A DNA stretch of 64,000 bases, taken from the NCBI GenBank assembly GCA_037013495.1, contig CM072811.1, positions 27,489,659-27,553,658 on the forward strand. Reading direction: 5' to 3'. This DNA comes from Hippophae tibetana. Taxonomy: Eukaryota; Streptophyta; Magnoliopsida; Rosales; Elaeagnaceae. A program made the translations under genes and the position numbers. This document shows, one piece after another, positions 35,781 to 45,950 of the stretch. The stretch's first letter is position 1, and each line of letters starts with the position of its first letter. The notes beneath the pieces were generated by a model that saw nothing but the letters and a program-made list of their open reading frames with translations, had not been told where the DNA came from and did not search any database.

Positions 35781-38121
35781 AGCACTAACGGAATCAAAAT
35801 TCGGGTTCAATTTGGTCGTACAAATATATAATTATGGATAACAGTAAAATAATAAACAGTGAGAAAAATAAATAGCATATAATGATTTAAGTGGTTCAAT
35901 CTTTCAATGTGAAAAGTCTACTCCACTAACGAAGACACATTGAAAAAAAATCTATTAATAATCAAATGAAGATACAAACACCAATCTTAAAAGAGCTTCA
36001 CAAAATATACCAAAACCTAAATATACTCAGAAAATAACTCTATTTAATTTACTGATAATATATAGTAAAATAAATTGATAAACTTTCTATTTAATCAAAT
36101 ATTAACATATAAATAAATGAAGTTATCAAGAAAGAAGACAAAACCAAAATCAATATGTTTTGCCCTCAAATTGGGACAATCTTCAAATAATGTAGAAAAG
36201 AGGGAACTCGGCCTGCATAGTAGGTCTTTGATTGCTTTAATATCAATTAGGAGTTATTTGGCCTCTCTGATCAGCTTATGGCTGATGATGATGATTTTCT
36301 TTGTCTCTTCACGAGACAAAATGAAGAAGGAAGTAGCTTCAAATCTTCCCTAGTTCTCCTTCTATGCTCAACAGTAAGAGTCTTGAATACTAAACGACTA
36401 AGAGAGTGAAGGAAACATTATAAAGGCAAATGGGATAGGGTTTTAATGGGTTAATATTTTGGGCCTAAAGTTTAGGGCCACAATTTAACAAATCTTCATA
36501 TTGGCTCAAAATGGAAGCAAGTTCTTCAAATATGCAATTCTTCGAATTACCAAATAACCGTCGTCCAAAACCCCATAGGGTGATCATTTATTGCAAACAT
36601 CAATAAGTCCAAGCAATGCTTGAACTTATTAAATGGAACTGGTTTGGTTAACATATCAATTGGATTCTTTGTAGTAACTATCTTATTGACAACAATAATA
36701 CCCTGGGATACAATGTCACGAACGAAGTGATCTCTGACATCAATATATTTGGTTCTTTCATGATACATAGTATTTTTAGTCATGTGTATTTTTCACTACT
36801 TCTGTTGCTGCCATATATTCTACCTCTATGGTAGACAAAGCAATTGTAGATTGTAAAGTAGCTTTCCAACTAATGGCACAATGAAAAAGAGTGAAGACAT
36901 AACCTGTTAGAGATCTTCTTCTATCCAAATCACCAGCATAATCAGAGTCCACATAACCAATAACATTGCCTCTCAAATACCGAAGTATCCATTTCATTGC
37001 TTTCTAATAACCCTTGCCAAGATTACCTAGTTGTGGCAGTAGCATTCCAGCTTTCTGGTATATAAGATAAAAGTATCAATGCTCGTACTTTTTCATCGAA
37101 TTCAATTTCAACTAAACTCAATTGGGTTATGATTGTGTTGAGTTCATTCAGATATTGAGCTATCGATGTGCCTTCTTTCATCCACAAATTGAACAAACGC
37201 CTCATTAGGTGCACTTTGTTTAAGGCTGATTGCTTGTAGTGTATATTGGAGAGAGCTTCATTAAGACCATTCATGGTCTTTTCCTTTACTATGTTGAAAG
37301 CAACATTTCGGGACAATGTCAATCGTATAACTCTGAGGGCTTTTCTGTCTAGAAGATTCAAATCTTCTTCCTTCATAGCCTCTGGATTCTATCTTGAGAG
37401 AGGTTGATACATACTTCTTTGATACAAATAATCTTATATCTGTATTTTCCAAAACCCAAAATCTGTGTCATAAAATTTTTCGAGTTTCACCTTTCCTTCA
37501 TCTACGGCCATTGCTTCCATTCAAATATGACTTCCTCTGGATTGTTTCTGACTATTCTTACAAACCACTATGCATTAGAATACCTCCGTTGACAAACCAA
37601 TATCATCAAAATGTAGAAAATTGACATAAATCATCACAAAATGCTATGATACTAGTTTTTGGGAAATCACACAAATTTACAATAAGCCAAATTTATGAGA
37701 AAACAAAAAATAGACAAAATAACACAAAAATTTGATAATAGAGTTTGACCAAAGGTTTTATACATGGCTGTTGTAGATTTGTTTTTAATAAAAAGGATAA
37801 TTATACAAAGTTTTTACAATACTCATAACTCACAACCCAATTACACCCAATAAAATTGCTCTCAATTTTCTCTCATTAAAACTTTTTCTCTAAGCTTTTA
37901 TCTCAGTAGGATAATACAAAGTACTTATTAGGGTGCTCTATATATAGATGCAGAAGCCCTCCTTCTACATGTTTTACTAACTTATTCTTAATTGGCTTTC
38001 CTTCTTTTTCAATAAAAGAATACACCATCCATTTAATTTTCTTAGGTTGGGGGCTTGATAACCACTATTGGATTGTATTTTCATTTATTGCACCGTTTAA
38101 TGCATGTAAGTTTGACCAACA
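35780..38121 (-). mobile_element. Tork/Tnt1-like copia mosaic inserted in the outer copia (fossil)
   Basis: On the minus strand an LTR-like segment (about 37657-38121, starting TGTTGGTCAAAC) is followed by a decayed primer site (TAGTATCATAGC), gag (37.45-37.02 kb, with GTSIAQYLNELNTIITQL), then the RNase H region (37.0-36.55 kb, with GYVDSDYAGDLD and NPIDMLTKPVP) and a second LTR-like segment (about 36493 down to 35780, starting TGTTAAATTGTGG). The two LTR-like segments do not resemble each other, so this may be parts of two elements. It is broken, and much of pol is not recognisable. Confidence 0.6.
36547..37452 (-). pseudogene. Gag and RNase H remnants of the inserted minus-strand copia
   Basis: The gag part matches the UBN2 domain of Tnt1-like elements (LRVIRLTLSRNVAFNIV, LFNLWMKEGTSIAQYLNEL, LILLSYIPESWNA). 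The RNase H part has DSDYAGDLDRRRSLTGYVF, ALSTIEVEYMA and KYIDVRDHFVRDIV, very close to the same region of the plus-strand element at 43.6-44.0 kb. These are fossil fragments. Confidence 0.75.
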
Positions 38122-39236
38122 ATATCACCTCCTTTCGGCAAGAAAATAATTGGTAACAAATGAGTTCATAGAGTGAAACTTTTACTTGATAGATCATTGG
38201 ACAAGTACAAATCTAGATTGATTACCAAAAGTTATGTTAAACAATTTGATGTCAACAATGTCTTCTTGAATTGAGATTTAAAAGATGATGTTTACATGAC
38301 ATAACTTGCTAGTTTTATCAATACAGAATACCATCACTATATATGCAAATTAAAAAAAATGCTTTTTATAAGCTTAAGCAAGCTCCAAGAGCTTGGTTTA
38401 TGAAACTAAGCAAGTGTTGGCAAGAAATAGGCTTTCACTCTTCCAACTCTGATGTTTCTATGCTTGTATAAAATCAAGGTGGTGGCATGATCATCTTCTT
38501 AGTGCATGTGGATGATATTTTGGTAACCAGTAATGACAAAAAAACCATACAATAGGTAATTAATAAGCTTCATGATTCTTTTGCACTAAAAGACCTTGGG
38601 AAGCTTAGAATTTTTTTTGGGAATTGAAGTGTTATGTACAAGTACTTGTTTTCATTTGAGCCAAGGCAAATACATCAAGTAATTGTTTAAAAAAGTTGAG
38701 TTGCATGAAACAAAACCAGTTTCCACACCTACTCAAATAGGAAAAACTCTCTCAAAATACAGTGGTAAAAGTTTGGAAGATGCTACATTGTATAGAACAA
38801 TAATGGATGCTTTGTAGTATTGTACACTCACAAGAATTGATATAACTTTCTTTGTCAACAAATTATATCAATTCTTGCATTATCCAATTATTAAGCATTG
38901 GAATGCAACAAAAATCGATGATATTTGCATGGCACTGAGAATTTAGGATTAATGTTGCAACAATATGATCATTTGGAATTGATAGTATTGTATTAATACA
39001 GATTGGGCATCATGACCTAGAAGAAGTATAAGAGGACAATGCATTTTCCTTGAAAAATCTATTTTTTCATGGGATTTTGGAAAACAAAAGGTGGTAAGTC
39101 CTTAACTAAGGTTGAATTTAGAGCTTTAGCTCTAACAATGACTCTTGTTCTAACAAGTGAAGCTGTCTCATTTTCTTATTATATTTTGTGATAATTGTTA
39201 GACTCTTGGCAAGAAATCCAGTTTTTCACTCACGCA
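38121..39236 (+). pseudogene. Reverse transcriptase remnant of the outer copia
   Basis: Ordered copia RT motifs can be read: KKIIGNK at the domain entry, QFDVNNVFLN, YICKLKK, MKLSKCWQEIGFHSSNSD, IIFLVHVDDILVTSND, FALKDLGKLRIFFGIEV and the ETKPVSTP linker near 38715. The region ends in the RNase H motif at 39.2 kb, exactly where the younger element is inserted. It is heavily decayed. Confidence 0.7.
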
Positions 39237-39241
39237 CAAAA
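39237..39241 (+). repeat. Target-site duplication (left), CAAAA
   Basis: CAAAA lies directly before the left LTR of the plus-strand copia and recurs at 44608-44612 directly after its right LTR. Five bp is the standard copia duplication length. Confidence 0.8.
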
Positions 39242-39708
39242 TGTTGAATATTGGCTCTAAAAGTAACAAATTAGTGGCATAATTTAGGGAAATTAGTGGC
39301 CTAATTTGTGGCATGATTTAAGGAAATTAGTGACATAATTTAAGGTAATTAGTGGCCTAATTTAAGGCTTAAATTATGGCACAATTTAGGGAAATGGAGT
39401 CTTGCTTCATCTATAAATAGGGAAGAGTTCATGCATTGAAGAACAAGGAAAAAATCAGAAATATCAAAGAGAGCATAAGCAAACTCAACGAGAGAAAATA
39501 CTTGTGAGTTTGAGAGTTTTCTATAAGTTTGGGGAAACACTTGAGAGATATTATTAGTGAGGAAATCTGTATATTTCCTACTCAGTTCAAATAATATCTA
39601 CTGCCTCCCTTGGACCTAGGCGAATTGCAGAACCACGTAAATTTTGTGTGTTTATTTTATCGCTTTGATATATTCACATACCGCTATTTATTGCTTCCAC
39701 CCACAAAA
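39242..39708 (+). repeat. 5' LTR of the plus-strand Tork/Tnt1-like element
   Basis: A 467-bp segment beginning TGTTGAATATTGGC. It carries three to four short tandem blocks of about 30 bp built on AATTAGTGGC(C/A)TAATTT (39269-39375), typical of U3 enhancer-like repeats. A TATAAATA box lies at about 39413. Confidence 0.9.
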
Positions 39709-39711
39709 AAT

Positions 39712-39724
39712 TGGTATCAGAGCC
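39712..39724 (+). other. Primer-binding site (initiator tRNA-Met type)
   Basis: TGGTATCAGAGCC, complementary to the 3' end of plant initiator tRNA-Met, lies about 3 bp after the left LTR, the standard arrangement for Tnt1-type copia elements. Confidence 0.9.
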
Positions 39725-40129
39725 AAATATAGCAGTATTATATATCAAATCGAAGCTATCAATGAGACGAACACAACGGTGAAAGAATCTCTCAAATCGG
39801 AAGTCAGAATCGCCGCCAGAAGCTGCCGGAGTGTTGCTGCCAGCACTGAGTCAACTCACCGAGTTAGACCGAGTCAACTCAGTCACTAGTGATATTTGGA
39901 CCGAGTTGGTCCGTTTTTCATCCGTTTTCAGCTGAGTTGGATCTATTCCTAGCTAATTGGACCATTCTGGATTCAACTGTGGACTCCGTTTTTTTCAAAT
40001 AAGGTATAAAATTTGGAAAAATACTGTTTTAAGTTGTAAGTATAAATTTTTTGTTATCTGCTTGTACTTATGGCTGATAACAGAGAGATCGAAGAAGGTG
40101 AACAAGTTGACCATAGAATTTATGGCAAG

Positions 40130-43100
40130 CGAAGTTGTTCTACTTGAAGAACTATGTTGTCCAACGCAAATTTTGAGGTGGAGAAATTCGATGGTACCAA
40201 TAACTTTGGCATGTGGCAATGTGAGGTATTAGATCTATTGTTTCGAGAAGGATCTAATATAGCCTTGGAGACCAGGCCAGGAGATTATTCAAATGAAGAT
40301 TGGAATTATGTAAACCGATAAGCTTGTGGCACAATTCGATTGTGCTTAGGAAAAGATCAGAAGTACTTTGTCATGAAAGAGAATGTAGCCGCAGTTCTCT
40401 GGAAGAAACTAGAGGACAAGTACATGACGAAAAGTATTGAGAACAGACTCTAATTGAAGAAGAAACTTTTCCATTTCTAATACAAGAAAGGTACCCCTAT
40501 GATTGAGCACTTAGATAATTTCAATAAAATTTTGGCCGATCTGCAAAATTTAGATGTTGAAATTATCGATGAAGATAAAGCTTTGTTGTTGTTGAATTCA
40601 TTACCTGAGAGCTATGAGCAATTAACCACAACCTTGTTATATGGAAAGGATGAGGTTAAGTTCGTAGATGTTTCAAATGCTTTGGTAAATAACGAGTACC
40701 GGAAGAAGGATCAACATGATCACAGAGACTCAATATCATAAGCATTGACGGCATCCAGAGGTAGGACTAACAACAAAAAATCTGGCGGATCAAATAATAG
40801 GGGGAAATCCAGATCAAAGTCTAGAGGAGATTCATCTAGAAGACGTCCTGCAAAGGACGAGTGTGCCTATTGTCACCAGAAAGGGCACTGGAAGAAAGAT
40901 TGTCCAAACAAGAACATGTCAAATGCAAATGTTGCACAGAAGGCCGATGAAGATGAAGAATCAGCCTTTTCAGTTTCATCATCAAAAACCTACTCAGATA
41001 AGTGGATCCTTGATTCTGGATGTTCTTATCATATATGTCCAAACAGACATTGGTTTTCGAGTTTTGAAGAGCTCGATGGAGGAGTTGTGCTTATGGGCAA
41101 CGACAATACCTGTCAAACAAAAGGGATCAGAACAGTACGACTAAAGATGCACGATGGTACAATCAGACGACTTACAAATGTAAGGTATATTCCTGACCTA
41201 AAGAAAAACCTTATTTCTTTAGGTGTTCTAGATTCTGATGGTTATAAGGTAACATTGGAAAATGGAGTCTTAAAAGTTGTACGTGGTGCATTTGTAGTGA
41301 TGAAGGGTACTCAGAAGGCGAACTTGTATTTCCTAGATGGGAGTACAGTTACAGGAAGAGCAGCTATCTCAAGTAGTTCTGAAGAAAATAAAAATGATTC
41401 TTCTCGCCTGTGGCACATGCGCTTAGGGCATGTCGGTGAAAAGGATTTTCTAGGCTTAATGAAGCAAGGTCTTTTGAAAGGTGCCAAGATTGGAAAGTTT
41501 GATTTCTTCAAGCATTGTGTAATGGGAAAACAAACAAGAGTCAAGTTCGGCACTGCCATTCATCGTACTAAGGGATCTCTTGATTATATTCACACGGATG
41601 TCTGGGGACCTTCAAAGAATGCTTCACTTGGAGGTAAACGCTGGTTTGTGACTTTTATTGATGATTTCTCTAGATATGTCTGGATATACACCATGAGTCA
41701 CAAAGATGAAGTTCTGGATATCTTTCTTAAATGGAAGAAAATGATTGAGACTCAGACAGGTAGGAAAATTAAGAGGCTCAGATCTGATAATGGTGGCGAG
41801 TACAAATTAGATCCCTTCTTCAAAGTTTGTGAAGTTGAAGGGATAATCAGACATTTTTCTGTTTCTCGTACACCACAATAGAATGGAGTTGCAGAAAGAA
41901 TGAATTGTACTTTGGTTGATAAAGTTCGATGTATGCTATCTCAATCCAAATTGAGCAAGGAATTTTGGGCTGAGGCTTTGTCATATGCAACTCATATAGT
42001 CAACAGACTTCCTGCGACTGCATTAGATGGGAAAACTCCTAAAGAGGTATGGTCTGGACAACCTGCTACTGATTATGATTCATTGTGAATATTTGGATGT
42101 CCAGCATATTTTCATGTTAGTGAATCCAAACTGGATCCTAGAGCAAAGAAAGTTGTTTTCTTGGGCTTTAAGGAAGGAGTTCAAGGATTTCGACTTTGGT
42201 GTGGTGAATCCAAGAAGATCGTCTTAAGCCGAGATGTTACATTCGACGAGTCTGTTATGCTGAGACAAACAAATTCAGAGAAAGAGAATGAAAGTCCAAA
42301 TACTCTTTCTAAGGTGATGCATGAGACTCCGGAAGATCCAGAAAAGATTGCACTGACTACCGATCGTGGTGAAGATGAAATTGATGATCAAGAAGGGATC
42401 TCAATTGAGGTGGAGGCTTTCTCACCATCACCATCTATCAATCAGCAGCCAGAATCTATTGCCACTACTCGACCGAGAAGGGAGATTAGGAAGCCTACCA
42501 GATACACAGACATGGTAGCATTTGCACTTCCAGTAATTGATGATGATGTCCCATGCACTTACAGAGAAGCTGTGCAGAGAGTTGATAGTATGAAGTAGAA
42601 GATGGTTCAACTTCCCAAAGGAAAGAAAACTATTGGCTGCAAATGGGTTTATGCTAAGAAGGAAGGTGTTCCTAGTAAAGACAACATCAGATACAAAGCC
42701 AGACTGGTAGCAAAAGGCTATGCTCAGAAAGAAGGAATAGACTACAATGAGGTATTCTCACATGTTGTTAAGCATTCATCTATTCGGATACTATTGGCTT
42801 TGGTAGCACAGTTTGATCTCGAGTCAGCTCAACTCGATGTCAAAACAGCTTTTCTCCATGGTACTTTGAACGAAGAAATCTACATGTCTCAACCGGATGG
42901 CTTCAAAATTCCAGGACGAGAGAATTGGGCTTGCAAGCTGAGAAAGTCAATTTACGGTTTGAAGCAATCACCGCGACAATGGTACAAGCGCTTTGATAGC
43001 TTCATTAGAGAGCAAAAGTACACACGCAGTCAGTTTGATCACTATGTATACTTTCGGAAACTCCAATACGGTACCTTCATTTATTTTCTCTTATATGTTG

Positions 43101-44071
43101 ATGACATGTTGATTGCATCTAAGAGCAAGGTGGAGATCGACAGATTGAAGGCTCTGTTAAGTTCAGAATTTGAAATGAAAGATCTTGGAGAAGCTAAGAA
43201 AATTCTTGGGATGGAAATCACAAGAGATAGAGTTGCAAGCACAGTCTGTCTAACACAGACTCAGTATCTGAAGAAAGTACTACAAAGGTTTGACATTGAT
43301 GAAAAAACCAAGCCAGTAAGTACACCTCTTGCTCCTCACTTTCAGTTGAGTGCATTGATGTCACCTAGCACCACCGATGAGAAGAAGAAAATGGAACATG
43401 TTCCATATGCAAATGTTGTTGGTGCCTTGATGTATGCAATGGTTTGCACCAGACCTGATATTTCCCACGCTGTTAGTATGGTGAGTCGGTACATGCATAA
43501 TCCCGGTAAAGGACACTGGCAAGCAGTGAAGTGGATTCTACAGTACATCTATGGTACTGTGGATATTGGTTTGAAGTTTGAAAGAGACAAGACTGAAGGC
43601 AAACACTTAGTTGGATATGTGGATTCTGACTATGCTGGAGATCTGGATAAGCGTCGATCTACAACTGGTTATGTGTTCACAATGGAAAGAGGACCAGTTT
43701 ATTGGAGATCAACATTGCAGTCAACTGTAGCTTTGTCTACTACAGAGGCAGAGTATATGGCTGTAACAGAAGCATTCAAAGAAGCTATATGGCTTCTCGG
43801 GTTGACTAAGGATTTGGGTATTGTTCAGAAGAACGTGGAGGTTTTCTGCGACAGCCAGAGTGCCATTTGTTTGGCAAAGAACCAAGTTCATCATGGTCGC
43901 ACCAAGCACATTGATGTTCGATTTCATTTTGTTCGAGAAATCGTCGATGAAGGGAATGTTATACTCCAGAAAGTCAGAACTGTAGATAACCCTGCAGATA
44001 TGCTTACAAAGGTGGTTACAGGGATCAAGTTTCAACACTGCTTGAACTTGATCAATATCTCTCGAGCTTAG
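40130..44071 (+). pseudogene. Gag-pol of the plus-strand Tork/Tnt1-like element
   Basis: Parts in order: gag UBN2 domain (about 40140-40740, with NFEVEKFDGTNNFGMW and LNSLPESYEQL); zinc knuckle CAYCHQKGHWKKDC at 40862-40903; aspartic protease LDSGCS near 41012; gag-preintegrase LWHMRLGHVGE near 41408; integrase core with FIDDFSRYVW and RSDNGGEY; reverse transcriptase with KWVYAKK, QLDVKTAFLHG, IYGLKQSPRQW and the catalytic YVDDM near 43094; RNase H with YVDSDYAGDLDKRRSTTGY and the tail DVRFHFVREIV. The order protease-integrase-RT-RNase H is diagnostic for Ty1/copia. Sequence phrases match Tnt1-94-like polyproteins. The frame is broken about half a dozen times. Confidence 0.92.
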
Positions 44072-44127
44072 AGCGCCTAGAGCGCATTTGGAGGCAGCGT
44101 TATGAACTTTTTTGCCAAGGTGGAGAT

Positions 44128-44607
44128 TATTGAATATTGGCTCTAAAAGTAACAAATTAGTGGCATAATTTAGGGAAATTAGTGGCCTAATTTGTGGCAT
44201 GATTTAAGGAAATTAGTGGCATAATTTAAGGAAATTAGTGGCCTAATTTAAGACTTAAATTATGACACAATTTAGGAAAAGGGAGTTTTGCTTCATCTAT
44301 AAATAGGGAAGAGTTCATGCATTGAAGAACAAGGCAAAAATCAGAAAAATCAAAGAGAGCATAAGCAAACTCAAAGAGAGAAAATACTTGTGAGTTTGAG
44401 AGTTTTCTATAAGTTTGGGGAAATACTTGAGAGATATTATTAGTAAGAAAATATGTATCTGTATTCTGTATATTTCCTACGCAGTTCAAATAATATCTGC
44501 TGCCTCCCGTGGACCTAGGTGAATTGCCGAACCACGTAAATTTTGTGTGTTCATTTTATCGCTTTGATATATTCACATACCGCTATTTATTGCTTCTACC
44601 CACAACA
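44128..44607 (+). repeat. 3' LTR of the plus-strand Tork/Tnt1-like element
   Basis: A 480-bp partner of 39242-39708, 13 bp longer because of a short extra TATCTGTATTCTG-like segment near 44460. It ends ACAACA before the target duplication CAAAA at 44608-44612. Confidence 0.9.
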
Positions 44608-44740
44608 CAAAATTCATTGATATAGATTTTTATTTTATTCGAGAAAAGTTAGTAACTAATGATTTATATCCCAAACAAGCAATTAAAAAATATAAAATTG
44701 AAGATTAATAATAAAAACTAATGTATTTATTTTGACAAAA
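44608..44740 (+). pseudogene. RNase H tail of the outer copia beyond the insertion
   Basis: Directly after the right target duplication the reading KFIDIDFYFIREKL is the conserved end of copia RNase H (compare KHIEIDFHFVREKV), which in other copias follows a HSRT-like motif; that motif precedes the insertion at 39227-39236. This shows the younger copia sits within the RNase H region of the older one. The outer element fades out by about 44740. Confidence 0.75.
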
Positions 44741-45342
44741 TATTTTTATTGAAGAACAAGTAAAATTTATTGTTATAAGGTATATAAGATTGACAATATA
44801 TCAAAATGATAACATCGTAATAAAACCTCAACTTATAAAATAAATATAATATATTATATTCTTCCATTTTATATAAATTATGACACTAATATATATCATA
44901 AATATATCACAATCACAATTACGTGATTATTTTCAATTGAATATAATTATATGAGACTTATTGTACTAACACCAATAACATTGCATCATATCATTTAAAA
45001 TTTATTTTAAATATAAAATATATTTATTTTTCTTTAAAATATATCACAAATTTATGATATTGAGAGTTTTTCTTAACAAAAGAGATGATTGTGAGACATA
45101 AAAATCATAAGATAGCCAAATTTACTTTAAAGTTGTTCAAAGATGTCTATTTGGATATCTTCGCCTTTATTTTGTTGCTGAACTTATATAATGTATTAAC
45201 TATTGTTGTTGATGCTACACAATAAATAAACAATGCAATATAATTTGTTAAGCCTACATGATAGGCTTGATTGGTAACTGAGCTTGTGAGCTAAAGTGCA
45301 TTCATTTGATTGTTACAAGAGCACATAGGAGATGGGTATATA
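44741..45342. other. AT-rich interval, nothing recognised
   Basis: Spacer between two copia elements. No partner for the outer copia's LTR (TGTTATATCAGTG) is visible, and no gene is supported. Confidence 0.4.
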
Positions 45343-45648
45343 TGTTGGATTATAATTCGATCCAAAAATGTTTAGGAAACCATATGAATGATAATTTAAA
45401 TACAAAGGAAGTAAAAATGGATTGAAAATATACCTCCTGCATTGATCAATTTCATATCTTCATAGGAATTCTAATAGATTTTGTGGTTTGATGCTCTGAC
45501 TGTTTCTCACACTTATTCTCTATGTTTGATGGTGTATATTGATGATAATAAGTGAGTAGTAAGAAGACCCGATGTATTTTGATGGTGTACGAAACCAAAA
45601 CTGTTACCACTGTAACATGTTTAATGTTGCACTATAAAAAATGTTACA
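45343..45648 (-). repeat. 3' LTR of the minus-strand copia at 45-51 kb
   Basis: A 306-bp segment with TG...CA ends on either strand (forward TGTTGG...TTACA). It shares about 150 bp with 51134-51285, including AGGAAACCATATGAATG. Confidence 0.75.
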
Positions 45649-45950
45649 TTCTCTCACTTGGTGCAAACGTTAAGCTAAATTCTCTTGAGTAACAAAATAC
45701 ATGAATCATAGTGATAGGTCCTCTAAGAGCGAGTATTATATTCCATGTATTACAATGTATTTAATTTCTCGAGTATTATACTTTATGTGGTAACAAAACT
45801 TAATGAATAAATCCTATATTTATTCTTGATCCAATAAAATATATATATTTTCAAATAAATTAAGGTGCACATAAATATGAGAAAATATCACAATATATAA
45901 GAGTTTCATTAATAAATTGTATATATAAACATTTACAAAGTGGAACCAAT

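Larger units (their letters stand above)
39242..44607 (+). mobile_element. Tork/Tnt1-like Ty1/copia retrotransposon with both LTRs (fossil)
   Basis: A 5.4-kb element with LTRs at 39242-39708 and 44128-44607, a 5-bp target duplication (CAAAA), a tRNA-Met primer site at about 39712 and a polypurine-like AAGGTGGAGA before the right LTR. Its gag-pol is nearly full length. The LTRs differ by about two dozen substitutions plus a 13-bp indel by eye (about 95 percent identity). With commonly used plant rates this suggests an age of roughly two to four million years. The coding region is broken about half a dozen times, so it is not autonomous. It is inserted in the RNase H region of an older copia in the same direction. 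Confidence 0.92.
34791..44740 (+). mobile_element. Old outer Ty1/copia, host of two later insertions (fossil)
   Basis: The 5' LTR (34791-35062, TGTTATATCA...ATTATCA, with TATAAATA near 34970) is followed by the primer site TGGTATCAGAGC at about 35072. A gag zinc-knuckle remnant lies near 35370-35410, reverse transcriptase sequence at 38.1-39.2 kb (phrases such as VHVDDILVTSND, FALKDLGKL), and the RNase H tail resumes at 44608. The gaps are filled by a minus-strand element (about 35780-38121) and a plus-strand element (39242-44607). No 3' LTR is recognisable. It is broken many times and is the oldest member of the nest, because others sit inside it. Confidence 0.7.
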
